Source: Candidatus Latescibacterota bacterium (GTDB taxonomy: Bacteria > Latescibacterota > MVCY01). Taken from it: 7,696 nt of DNA. The stretch is from contig DAOVDP010000049.1 of NCBI GenBank assembly GCA_030669445.1, forward strand, positions 1-7,696. The letters are read 5' to 3'. A program made the position numbers and the translations under genes. Below the pieces are notes generated by a model. The model saw nothing but the letters and a program-made list of their open reading frames with translations, was not told where the DNA came from and ran no database searches. Below, one piece after another: positions 1 to 5,919 of the stretch; within the stretch, counting starts at the first letter, position 1; every line of letters begins with the position of its first letter.

Positions 1-302
1 TTGGAGTGTGGCCAGCCCGCCAGAGAGTGGTGAAGCCCGCCGCCGATGGTGAAATAACGGGCAGATGCAGCCATCGGGCCTCCCGGGGTGGTTGGGGACA
101 GCGCGCGCGGACAGATCAATCGAGGAACCTGGGAGACCCGGCGTGGTGGTGGCTTAGTCACCAACGCACAGCGGGAAGACATAACCGTTAGGCGGCCGCG
201 TTGGGAGTCGGAGGGGTCCATAGTAGCGAAGAAGCGGCTAATTCCCGTGGAGCGAAGGGACCCTACTGAAGACATGTTTCTGTAAGAAGGGAGGAATGCC
301 GA

Positions 303-1643
303 TTGGGAAATCCTACTACGGAACAGGTGGCGAAGTCCGAAAAGGGTATGTCGCCAAGTCTTTCTTCTCTGAGACGGAAGCTGGGCCAAAAGGCCAAGCA
401 GGAACCGAAGTTCCGCTTCTACACGTTGTACGGCCATATTGGCCGCGATGACGTGTTGAAGGCGGCATGGGAACGGGTGCGCGCCAATAAGGGCGCGCCT
501 GGTGTAGACGGTGTAACGCTTGAGATGGTTGAGGCAAGTGAGGGCGGCGTGGCAGCATTTCTGGAAGATATTGGGGAACAGCTGCGCACAAAGACCTATA
601 AGCCCCATCCGGTTCGTCGCGTCCTTATCCCTAAAGCCAATGGCAAGATGAGACCGCTGGGTATACCGACGGTGCGAGACCGTGTGGTTCAGATGGCGGC
701 ATTTCTGATATTGGAGCCGATCTTTGAAGAAGATTTTGAGGATTGCTCCTATGGATTTCGCCAGGGCCGCTCGGCGCACAATGCACTTGAGGAAATCCGC
801 GGCCATCTCAAGGCCGGCTTTTGTGTGGTATATGACGCTGACCTGAGAGGGTACTTTGACTCGATTCCCCATGACAAGTTGATGGCGTGTTTGGGCATGA
901 GGATCAGTGACCGGCATGTATTGAAACTGATCCGCATGTGGCTGAGGACACCGGTAGTTGAAGCAGCCAAGAGAGTGGGTGGTGCGGGCCGTTTGGCTCG
1001 GCGCTCGGAAAAGGGGACACCCCAAGGTGGGGTGATTTCTCCCTTGCTTTCCAACATCTACTTGCACTGGTTTGACAGGGTGTTCCACAGACCGTGTGGC
1101 CCGGCTATGTGGGCCAATGCGAAGCTGGTGCGCTATGCCGATGATTTTGTGGTTCTGGCGCGATACATTGACCATCGGATCGCGGGTTGGATCGAAGCGA
1201 AGGTCGAAGGGTGGATGAATTTGGAGATCAACCATGCAAAGACTCAAGTGTTGAATCTGCGCGAAGAAGGGACAAGCCTGGACTTTTTGGGGTATACGTT
1301 TCGGTTTGACCGCGACCTGAAAGGGCGCGATTTTCGGTACCTGAACATGTTCCCCTCGGACAAGGCTCTGGCTCGCGAGCGTGAAAAGCTGCGCGAAATG
1401 ACCCGTGCACAGATGTGTTTTAAACCGATCCCGCACCTGATTGACGAGATCAACGAACATCTGCGCGGCTGGGCGAACTATTTTGGGCAAGGTTATCCAC
1501 GGAAGACCTTCCGGGAAATCAATGCCTATGTGCGTCAGCGGTTGTATTGTCATTTGTCGCGTCGCAGTCAGCGTCCCTGGCGCCCGCCAAGAGGAACGAC
1601 CTTTTATCGACAATTCGCGAAAATGGGGTTGCTCTACCTGTGA
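303..1643 (+). CDS. ltrA: Group II intron-encoded reverse transcriptase/maturase
   Basis: This 446-residue protein copies intron RNA into DNA at the target and helps the intron RNA fold and splice. Reverse transcriptase blocks are in order: GVDG at 67-70, [14 protein letters not shown] at 117-130, [13 protein letters not shown] at 149-161, DADLRGYFD at 178-186, [14 protein letters not shown] at 238-251 and YADD at 278-281. The likely catalytic aspartates are D180, D280 and D281, all intact. FLGY (328-331) and LRGWANYF (387-394) mark the group II maturase (X) region. The protein ends about 50 residues later with a basic tail and no HNH endonuclease, so it belongs to the En-minus group. It starts at TTG 303 because GAGG at 291-294 lies 8 nt upstream. 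The nearby ATG at 296 is in another frame, and the in-frame ATG at 348 would have no clear ribosome site. The ltrA symbol is used in the generic family sense. No frameshift or premature stop is present, so it could be active. Confidence 0.95.
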   Translation: MGNPTTEQVAKSEKGMSPSLSSLRRKLGQKAKQEPKFRFYTLYGHIGRDDVLKAAWERVRANKGAPGVDGVTLEMVEASEGGVAAFLEDIGEQLRTKTYKPHPVRRVLIPKANGKMRPLGIPTVRDRVVQMAAFLILEPIFEEDFEDCSYGFRQGRSAHNALEEIRGHLKAGFCVVYDADLRGYFDSIPHDKLMACLGMRISDRHVLKLIRMWLRTPVVEAAKRVGGAGRLARRSEKGTPQGGVISPLLSNIYLHWFDRVFHRPCGPAMWANAKLVRYADDFVVLARYIDHRIAGWIEAKVEGWMNLEINHAKTQVLNLREEGTSLDFLGYTFRFDRDLKGRDFRYLNMFPSDKALAREREKLREMTRAQMCFKPIPHLIDEINEHLRGWANYFGQGYPRKTFREINAYVRQRLYCHLSRRSQRPWRPPRGTTFYRQFAKMGLLYL

Positions 1644-1690
1644 AAGCACTTCGGTCATATCTGTGTATGCCTCCGGCGAGAGTCTTCAGG

Positions 1691-1724
1691 AAAGCCGGAT
1701 GCGGGAGATCCGCATGTCCGGTTT
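1691..1724 (+). ncRNA. Group II intron domain V (catalytic hairpin)
   Basis: A 34-nt hairpin carries the catalytic AGC triad at 1693-1695. The lower stem pairs 1692-1699 with 1717-1724, including the usual G-U wobble (G1694-T1722). A two-base bulge (T1715, G1716) follows, then the upper stem 1700-1704 with 1710-1714 and a loop containing GAGA. Length, bulge and triad all match the family. An intact domain V argues that the ribozyme part is not decayed. Confidence 0.92.
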
Positions 1725-1727
1725 GAC

Positions 1728-1759
1728 GAGGGGGAGGGGTAAGCCCCTCCCTACTCTAC
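1728..1759 (+). ncRNA. Group II intron domain VI with bulged branch-point A
   Basis: The stem pairs 1728-1730 with 1754-1756 and 1731-1739 with 1744-1752, with loop TAAG. A1753 is left unpaired on the 3' side as the expected branch nucleotide. Six bases follow it to the predicted splice site after C1759. Confidence 0.85.
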
Positions 1760-1804
1760 CGTTAGGTTTTAGACTTTTTACGACTGAATCATCAATTTAA
1801 CCAG

Positions 1805-3091
1805 CTAAAATTCGTAATGGAGCGAACTCACCAGTCCACTGGTGTTCTTCTCGTATTCCACATCTTGGATCGTCTCTCTTCCGAAGGCGTATACATAACC
1901 CAAGTCTGCAGCCAGATTGTTCCACTTGTAACCTACTCCGAAAGAGACAATTTTCCGGTCGGCATCAATCAAGTTTGTCTGACTAACTGCCCTGTCAGAG
2001 ACACCCCGAGGATCGAGCCCGAAACCTGCTCTGATCGCCAAATCCTCAACAGGGCAGTATTCTGCCCCTAGTCGGATCCTATTCGAAACCATCCACTGCT
2101 GGTCCACCTTGGAATCCTTAAATAGAGCACCTTCGACTTTGTAATCAATGTCTCTATAGAAATCAGACCAGTCTGTTCTCACCCAATCGGCGGTCAAAGT
2201 CAAGCTTCCCATTGCAGTATAAGCTACGCCCAGCCCAACTTGGACCGGCACCAGAAGCTTTTGGGTGTAATCACTCTCCTCCTGTAGAATCACCAGGTTT
2301 GTGCCCGAAGGAAGAGGATAGGTTGCACTGGCATCCCCTTTGAACTTTACCTGGCTTTCCGTCTTGTAAGAAACTCCTACGGCCAGACATTCGAGCGGTC
2401 GGTAGAGTAAACCAACAATTCCCTGCAATTGAATACCATCTGCTTTCATATCCAAGGTGTAAGTATACAGGGGAGTGACCTTTTTTGCATGGCGCTTCAA
2501 TGATCCATCGAGAATATTCAAACCTAATCCTACCGACAACTGCGGGGTAATCTGCCGGGCGACGGAGATATTATAGGCAATTAGGCTGGTTTCCGTTTCA
2601 TATGTGGCGTCAATGCCCGAGACGGTGTCCTCCCAGTTGCAGGAAAAGGCAAGAGGAACATAGGCACCTACCCCGATGGTACAGAAGTGCAAATTGTAAT
2701 ATACCCCTAAGGCAGGGAGAAAGGAAACCGATGTAACCTTTTCCTTGTTAAACTGGGACGGTTCTCCTCCCGTAAGCTGAAAAAATATGTCTCCCTGATC
2801 AGAGTTGGTCTGTCCGATCACAGAGTTGGCAATTGAGTTTCCATCTTCTGTCTCTATGTTCAGGTAGTCTGAATTGAAGCCCACTCCACATCCCGCCAAT
2901 TGGGTCAAACCAGCAGGATTCCAGTAGATCGCTGTCCAGTCGTCGGCCAACCCAACATAAGCTCCTCCCATAGAGATTGCGCGGCTTCCAAACCCTCCAC
3001 TCTCATACCCTGACGCCAGAATAGAAGTGGACAAGGCAAAGACAAGGACTACCACAAACAACGAAACAGAAATCCCTCTCAATGTGAGCAT
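1805..3091 (-). CDS. FadL/OmpP1/TodX-family outer-membrane transport protein
   Basis: This 428-residue protein is predicted to be an outer-membrane beta-barrel that passes hydrophobic compounds such as long-chain fatty acids or aromatic hydrocarbons. Residues 1-26 form a Sec signal peptide (short basic start, hydrophobic run at 7-25, cleavage near ILA-SG). Just after it comes the family hallmark: GSRAISMGGAY at 35-45, ADDW at 49-52 and NPAGL at 58-62, which in FadL forms the N-terminal plug region. The rest alternates short amphipathic strands and polar loops, and the last residue is Phe after HYE, the usual C-terminal signal for barrel assembly. The ATG at 3089-3091 is preceded on the minus strand by AAGGAGA, 7 nt away. 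A strong promoter lies upstream (3170-3197). It is divergent from the sigma-54 activator, which could regulate it, but no sigma-54 site is seen on this side. The true substrate is unknown; related families used for sorting and secretion look similar. Confidence 0.88.
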   Translation of the reverse strand: MLTLRGISVSLFVVVLVFALSTSILASGYESGGFGSRAISMGGAYVGLADDWTAIYWNPAGLTQLAGCGVGFNSDYLNIETEDGNSIANSVIGQTNSDQGDIFFQLTGGEPSQFNKEKVTSVSFLPALGVYYNLHFCTIGVGAYVPLAFSCNWEDTVSGIDATYETETSLIAYNISVARQITPQLSVGLGLNILDGSLKRHAKKVTPLYTYTLDMKADGIQLQGIVGLLYRPLECLAVGVSYKTESQVKFKGDASATYPLPSGTNLVILQEESDYTQKLLVPVQVGLGVAYTAMGSLTLTADWVRTDWSDFYRDIDYKVEGALFKDSKVDQQWMVSNRIRLGAEYCPVEDLAIRAGFGLDPRGVSDRAVSQTNLIDADRKIVSFGVGYKWNNLAADLGYVYAFGRETIQDVEYEKNTSGLVSSLHYEF

Positions 3092-3169
3092 CTGCTTATC
3101 TCCTTGTTCGCTCGTGAATTAGAACGCTATCTCATTGCGGTTTTCAATTCTGACTATCCAATTTCTATA

Positions 3170-3197
3170 ATTATAATAACTTTTTTCAGAATGTCAA
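3170..3197 (-). promoter_or_regulatory. Sigma-70-type promoter for the FadL-like gene
   Basis: Read on the minus strand, this contains a perfect -35 TTGACA (3197-3192), a 16-bp spacer and a perfect -10 TATAAT (3175-3170). Transcription would start near 3163, giving a leader of about 70 nt before the ATG at 3091. The surroundings are very AT-rich. Confidence 0.75.
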
Positions 3198-3236
3198 CAA
3201 ATTTTTTTCAATTCTAAAGCCAAAAAAAGAAAAAGC

Positions 3237-3270
3237 TTGACAAATTACAAATTGCTCTTTAACTTATAAA
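3237..3270 (+). promoter_or_regulatory. Candidate promoter for the response regulator
   Basis: A perfect -35 TTGACA lies at 3237-3242. The -10 is ambiguous: TAACTT (3260-3265) has the ideal 17-bp spacing but a poor match, while TATAAA (3265-3270) matches well but at 22 bp. Either start point would lie very close to the ATG at 3282, leaving almost no leader for that codon. This bears on the start-site question for the gene. Confidence 0.35.
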
Positions 3271-3281
3271 GTAAGTGCGAT

Positions 3282-4781
3282 ATGAAATTCAATCCGCTTT
3301 CCAATAGCGAGCCAGACGGACAGACACTACATGATAGAGGGCGATCGATCCGCAGGAGCGGGAAATCTCAGAGGGAAAAAGTGCCTCCGACACTCTTGAT
3401 AGTAGATGATGAGGAACGGGAGAGACTCCTTGTTGAGGAGTTTTTCACTAATGCGGGCTACAGGGTCATTTTGGCTTCATGTGGCAAGGAAGGGTTGAAA
3501 AAGTTTGTGGAGGCAGCCCCTGCTCTGGTGCTGCTGGACATCCGTTTGCCCGATATAGGGGGCATAGAGGTTCTCGAGGAGCTGAAAAGACTGAACAAGG
3601 AATGTCCCGTGATCATGGCAACAGGATACGCCTCTGTGGGGTCGTCGATACAGGCGATGAAGCTTGGGGCACTGGATTACATAATCAAGCCTTTTCGCCT
3701 GGACGAGTTGAAGTTAACCGTTGAGCGGGCCCTGGAGAAACCAGCACCAAGTTATCCACCCCACCCAAGCACCACAAAACCCACAAGCGGATTTGACAAC
3801 ATCATTGGTGATAGCCCGCAAATAAAAATCCTCCTGGCCACAGTGGCCAGGATGGCAAAAGTCGGCTCCGCCACGACGCTGATTCGAGGAGAAAGTGGAA
3901 CCGGCAAGGAACTGATCGCCAGGGCAATTCACTTCAACAGTCGCCGATCCGATCATCCCTTTGTGGAGGTCAACTGTACAGCCATACCAGAAGCTCTGCT
4001 GGAGGATGAATTGTTCGGGCACGAGAAAGGTGCCTATACCGACGCCAAAACGCAACGCAGAGGACTTCTTGAGCTTGCAGATGGGGGCACGCTTTTCCTG
4101 GATGAAGTGGGTCACATAAACCAGACGCTGCAGGTGAAGCTGCTCCGGGTTTTGGAAACACAGGCTTTCAGGCGGCTCGGCGGAACTAATGAGATCCAGG
4201 TCTCCACCAAGATCGTCGCCGCCACCAACAGAGACCTGGAGGAGGCGCTGGACAACGGCTCTTTCAGGGAGGACCTCTACTACCGACTAAATGTGATTTC
4301 CATTTCTCTGCCACCACTGCGGGACCGGGGTGACGACATAATCCACATCGCAGAATACTACATTGATCGCTACAATCGAGAATACGACCGGAACATACGG
4401 GGGCTGTCGCCTGAAACCAAAGCATTTCTGAAACAATACCATTGGCCTGGAAACGTAAGGGAACTGAAGAATGTCATTGAACGGGTGGTTCTTCTGGGAG
4501 ACGGAGATATCATTCAACCTAAAGACCTATCGATCGACCGGCGCCCAAGAGAGCAGCCGACACAGGTGGCTAAACCAACAGTGGAGATCGCAGAGACGGG
4601 CGAGGTGAGGGTGGTCTTTCCGCCCAGTGGGATATCGCTTGAAGCTGTGGAGAAAAAGCTGATCGAACAGGCCCTGAAGGTGACAAGATGGAACACCACC
4701 AAGGCAGCCCAACTGCTGCACCTAAGCAGAGATACACTCCGGTATCGAATGAAGAAATATGACCTGGACTCCCTGGGCTGA
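3282..4781 (+). CDS. NtrC-family sigma-54-dependent response regulator (receiver-AAA+-Fis HTH)
   Basis: This 499-residue activator of sigma-54 RNA polymerase has three domains. The receiver (about 37-152) has acidic D42/D43, phospho-acceptor D86, T114 and K136. The AAA+ domain (about 171-405) has Walker A GESGTGKE at 203-210, Walker B LFLDEV at 271-276, sensor I AATNRD at 313-318, arginine-finger candidates R329 and R335, and sensor II WPGNVRE at 388-394. A Fis-type helix-turn-helix at 453-494 binds DNA. The sigma-54-contact loop reads GAYTDA (250-255), not GAFTGA. No partner histidine kinase is visible, so the input is unknown. The ATG at 3282 has no good ribosome site and adds 33 basic, low-complexity residues before the receiver. 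GTG at 3381 has GAGGG 5 nt upstream and begins at the expected place, so it is a serious alternative. A target could be the sigma-54 promoter at 4981, about 200 bp downstream. Confidence 0.95.
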   Translation: MKFNPLSNSEPDGQTLHDRGRSIRRSGKSQREKVPPTLLIVDDEERERLLVEEFFTNAGYRVILASCGKEGLKKFVEAAPALVLLDIRLPDIGGIEVLEELKRLNKECPVIMATGYASVGSSIQAMKLGALDYIIKPFRLDELKLTVERALEKPAPSYPPHPSTTKPTSGFDNIIGDSPQIKILLATVARMAKVGSATTLIRGESGTGKELIARAIHFNSRRSDHPFVEVNCTAIPEALLEDELFGHEKGAYTDAKTQRRGLLELADGGTLFLDEVGHINQTLQVKLLRVLETQAFRRLGGTNEIQVSTKIVAATNRDLEEALDNGSFREDLYYRLNVISISLPPLRDRGDDIIHIAEYYIDRYNREYDRNIRGLSPETKAFLKQYHWPGNVRELKNVIERVVLLGDGDIIQPKDLSIDRRPREQPTQVAKPTVEIAETGEVRVVFPPSGISLEAVEKKLIEQALKVTRWNTTKAAQLLHLSRDTLRYRMKKYDLDSLG

Positions 4782-4790
4782 CCGCTGAGG

Positions 4791-4821
4791 GGCTGCGATT
4801 CCCAATTCCAGAAATGCAGCC
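4791..4821 (+). other. Hairpin just after the response regulator stop
   Basis: GGCTGC (4791-4796) pairs with GCAGCC (4816-4821), with a G-T pair inside, 9 bp past the stop codon. No T-run follows, so it is not a terminator alone. It may protect the 3' end or act together with the next hairpin. Confidence 0.45.
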
Positions 4822-4835
4822 GATAATAAGGATTT

Positions 4836-4874
4836 CCCCCAAAGTGGGTGATATGACCCTACTCTGGGGGTTTT
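4836..4874 (+). terminator. Probable intrinsic terminator of the response regulator
   Basis: CCCCCA (4836-4841) pairs with TGGGGG (4865-4870). After an A-C mismatch, AGTGGG (4843-4848) pairs with CCTACT (4858-4863), leaving a 9-nt loop. TTTT at 4871-4874 follows directly. The T-tract is short, but the stem is strong. It would separate the regulator transcript from the sigma-54 unit downstream. Confidence 0.6.
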
Positions 4875-4955
4875 CGCTCCACATATTGGCAGCGATGCCC
4901 CGAGTCTCTTTTTCTCTTTAATGAGGCTATCTCCGCTTCCTCCCGTTAAGAAGGC

Positions 4956-4971
4956 CAAAGGAAAACCTTTG
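4956..4971. promoter_or_regulatory. Perfect dyad just upstream of the sigma-54 promoter
   Basis: CAAAGG-AAAA-CCTTTG is a 6-bp inverted repeat with a 4-bp centre, ending 9 bp before the promoter. Activators of this class usually bind 80-150 bp upstream, so this position would suit a repressor or an accessory protein better. It could be chance. Confidence 0.3.
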
Positions 4972-4980
4972 ATCTCCTAA

Positions 4981-4997
4981 TTGGCACAATTTGTGCT
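4981..4997 (+). promoter_or_regulatory. Sigma-54 (RpoN) promoter
   Basis: TTGGCAC-AATTT-GTGCT matches the RpoN consensus (YTGGCAC-N5-TTGCW) at every core position except one T-to-G change in the -12 box. The invariant GG (4983-4984) and GC (4995-4996) are exactly 10 bp apart, as required. The predicted start is near 5008, giving a leader of about 150 nt before the ATG at 5160. Its position next to a sigma-54 activator gene supports it. From 4875 to this point no gene is seen; the stretch holds only a short GGCA-N4-TGCC inverted repeat (4888-4899), about 115 bp upstream of the start, and the dyad at 4956. Confidence 0.75.
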
Positions 4998-5004
4998 CTT
5001 CTGT

Positions 5005-5040
5005 CAGGTAGATGCATCTTCAAGCAGGTGCATCTATCTG
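5005..5040 (+). other. Stem-loop at the predicted 5' end of the sigma-54 transcript
   Basis: CAGGTAGATGCA (5005-5016) pairs with TGCATCTATCTG (5029-5040) over 12 bp with one G-T wobble and a 12-nt loop. There is no T-run, so it is not an intrinsic terminator. It could stabilise the 5' end of the mRNA, or act as a DNA operator overlapping the start site. Confidence 0.55.
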
Positions 5041-5050
5041 TTAGCGAGTA

Positions 5051-5084
5051 TTCCTCCTTAATTGTATATGAGTATCTGAGGAGG
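5051..5084 (+). promoter_or_regulatory. Leader hairpin with anti-Shine-Dalgarno arm
   Basis: CCTCCTTA (5053-5060), identical to the 3' end of 16S rRNA, pairs with TGAGGAGG (5077-5084) over 8 bp with one wobble and a 16-nt loop. The same arm, extended to TTCCTCCTT (5051-5059), is perfectly complementary over 9 bp to AAGGAGGAA (5146-5154), which contains the ribosome site of the lipoprotein gene. The two pairings exclude each other, as in translational switches. No known riboswitch class is recognised. Confidence 0.45.
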
Positions 5085-5086
5085 TA

Positions 5087-5131
5087 ATGCTATTTGAAAA
5101 GGGAGATGTAAATACAAACCATTCAACTTAA
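5087..5131 (+). CDS. Possible 14-residue leader peptide
   Basis: An ATG preceded by GAGGAGG (5078-5084) opens a 14-codon frame encoding MLFEKGDVNTNHST, closed by TAA 28 nt before the lipoprotein ATG. The SD-to-ATG gap is only 2 nt, which is poor, so translation is doubtful. Its interest is its place in a structured leader, where ribosome movement could alter pairing around the next ribosome site. The composition shows no run of one amino acid as in attenuation peptides. Confidence 0.2.
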   Translation: MLFEKGDVNTNHST

Positions 5132-5135
5132 GAGA

Positions 5136-5153
5136 TCCTCTTTGAAAGGAGGA
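5136..5153 (+). promoter_or_regulatory. Small hairpin enclosing the lipoprotein ribosome site
   Basis: TCCTCT (5136-5141) pairs with GGAGGA (5148-5153), with one T-G wobble and loop TTGAAA. It buries most of the AAAGGAGG site (5145-5152) and competes with pairing to 5051-5059. Confidence 0.4.
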
Positions 5154-5159
5154 AAAGCA

Positions 5160-5780
5160 ATGCTTGGTAATAGAAGATCAATCCTGGCGACATCAATTAC
5201 CTGCCTGGCGTTGGCAGTTATGGTGTTCTCCGGATGTGCCGACTTTGGCGACATCACCGGCCCGGAACGCCAGAGCGAAGCCCTCGATCAGGCGAAGCAT
5301 GAGCAACCGTCAATTGGCCCGGCGGCGGGTCTCAATTGGCTGCAGTATACACGCACCCAGGGCTTGGCAAAGACAATCCCTATCAAGAAAAATTATGTTG
5401 AAGGGCTGTTCAAGCCTGGCGAAGATCTGACGCTCGTGTTGGGCAAACTGCCCACCATCTCTATGAAGTTAGAGATCGATGGCAACGCTCTGAAGGAGGA
5501 GACACTGATAAGTATGTCCTCAAAGTCAGGCGCGGTGATGATGGATCTGGGTATAGGAGGCGTCTTTGGTCCTTCCGGCCTCAAGTTTCGGAAGCCGGCA
5601 AAGTGGACTATCGAGAGTGAAAACATCGATGTCGACCCTGATGAGATCGATGACCTCCAGTGCTACTGCCTGAACGAGGCCGGAGAGTGGGAACCCATAG
5701 CTGGAAAGGCTGAGCTTGTGGGCGATAAGCTTATTCTCATCTGCTGGATCAAGCACTTTTCCCGCTATGCCTGGGCCTAA
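5160..5780 (+). CDS. Putative exported lipoprotein with ZU5-like C-terminal domain
   Basis: This 206-residue protein of unknown function begins with a signal peptide (NRR at 4-6, hydrophobic run 8-23) and a lipobox-like FSGC at 23-26. C26 is therefore the likely lipidated residue after export. Residues 27-70 are polar and probably a linker. Residues about 75-206 look beta-rich. The pattern FGPSGLKFRKPAKWTI (136-151), then LNEAGEWEPI (171-180) and HFSRYAWA at the C-terminus, resembles ZU5-type modules of bacterial surface proteins. That assignment is from pattern memory and is moderate at best. The ATG at 5160 is chosen over an upstream in-frame TTG (5142) because AAAGGAGG (5145-5152) sits 7 nt before it and because the signal peptide then starts normally. 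It is the first gene after the sigma-54 promoter and its structured leader. The TPR gene follows 261 bp downstream without a canonical terminator between them. Confidence 0.82.
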   Translation: MLGNRRSILATSITCLALAVMVFSGCADFGDITGPERQSEALDQAKHEQPSIGPAAGLNWLQYTRTQGLAKTIPIKKNYVEGLFKPGEDLTLVLGKLPTISMKLEIDGNALKEETLISMSSKSGAVMMDLGIGGVFGPSGLKFRKPAKWTIESENIDVDPDEIDDLQCYCLNEAGEWEPIAGKAELVGDKLILICWIKHFSRYAWA

Positions 5781-5862
5781 TGATGAGAGCATGTACCAGC
5801 ATCCTTAACCGTGATCTGAATATCATGATTCGGCTTTCGGGTGTCTGCTATGGAACTGTTGA

Positions 5863-5919
5863 GCCGTGTGGCTTTACCTCCATCACATACCTATCATTTG
5901 ACGGGGTAAACCGCACGGC
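5863..5919 (+). other. Long stem-loop between the lipoprotein and TPR genes
   Basis: GCCGTGTGG (5863-5871) pairs with CCGCACGGC (5911-5919), and TTTACCTC (5873-5880) pairs with GGGGTAAA (5903-5910). This gives a 17-bp stem with one bulged C (5872), a few wobbles and a 22-nt loop. A smaller alternative pairs CGGCTT (5831-5836) with GAGCCG (5861-5866) and would block the larger one. No T-tract follows, so it is not a standard terminator. It may be an mRNA processing or stability element, or part of an unrecognised structured RNA reaching to about 6000. The rest of 5781-6041 holds no gene that I can support and no clear promoter. Confidence 0.55.

Larger units (their letters stand above)
6..1759 (+). 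mobile_element. Group II intron, apparently full length, with encoded maturase/RT
   Basis: The 5' end matches the group II boundary GUGYG (GTGTG at 6-10). About 290 nt of GC-rich, structured non-coding sequence follows, then a reverse transcriptase ORF, then a domain V and domain VI pair, ending CTCTAC at 1759. The branch-point adenosine predicted from the domain VI fold (A1753) is the seventh base from the 3' end, as is usual for these introns. The element therefore spans about 1754 nt, a normal size for an intron whose protein lacks an endonuclease domain. Group II introns self-splice from RNA and move by retrohoming into DNA. The 5' exon visible here is only TTGGA, so IBS2 and most of IBS1 are outside the window and the target cannot be reconstructed. 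The 3' exon is short intergenic sequence (1760-1804) beyond the stop of the oppositely oriented FadL-like gene, so the insertion does not break that gene. The exact 5' nucleotide is inferred from the consensus. Confidence 0.88.

Noticed and set aside
296..298. ATG 296 as start of the intron-encoded protein
   Set aside because: It is out of frame with the reverse transcriptase and lies one base after the SD. TTG 303 is in frame with 8-nt spacing.
749..1057. Minus-strand and alternate-frame ORFs inside the RT, regulator, lipoprotein and TPR genes
   Set aside because: They lie wholly within well-supported genes, have no recognisable domains and lack convincing ribosome sites.
185..1766. The 9-mer ACCGTTAGG matches at the 3' intron/exon junction (1758-1766) and nearly at 184-192 inside the intron
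   Set aside because: Identical sequences cannot pair with each other, and repeated 9-mers are expected many times by chance in a window of this size.
1767..1810. Terminator for the FadL-like gene from TTTTAG/CTAAAA arms
   Set aside because: The stem is short and AT-only, overlaps the stop codon and has a long loop. No canonical terminator was found between 1760 and 1804.
5106..5111. ATG-TAA start-stop element after AAGGGAG in the leader
   Set aside because: The spacing to the purine tract is too short, and such six-base elements are frequent by chance.
5142..5159. TTG 5142 as start of the lipoprotein
   Set aside because: The codons would overlay the AAAGGAGG ribosome site itself. ATG 5160 has ideal spacing and gives a normal signal peptide.
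5863..5919. Intrinsic terminator between the lipoprotein and TPR genes
   Set aside because: The strong stem is followed by a GC-rich stretch with no T-run on the + strand.
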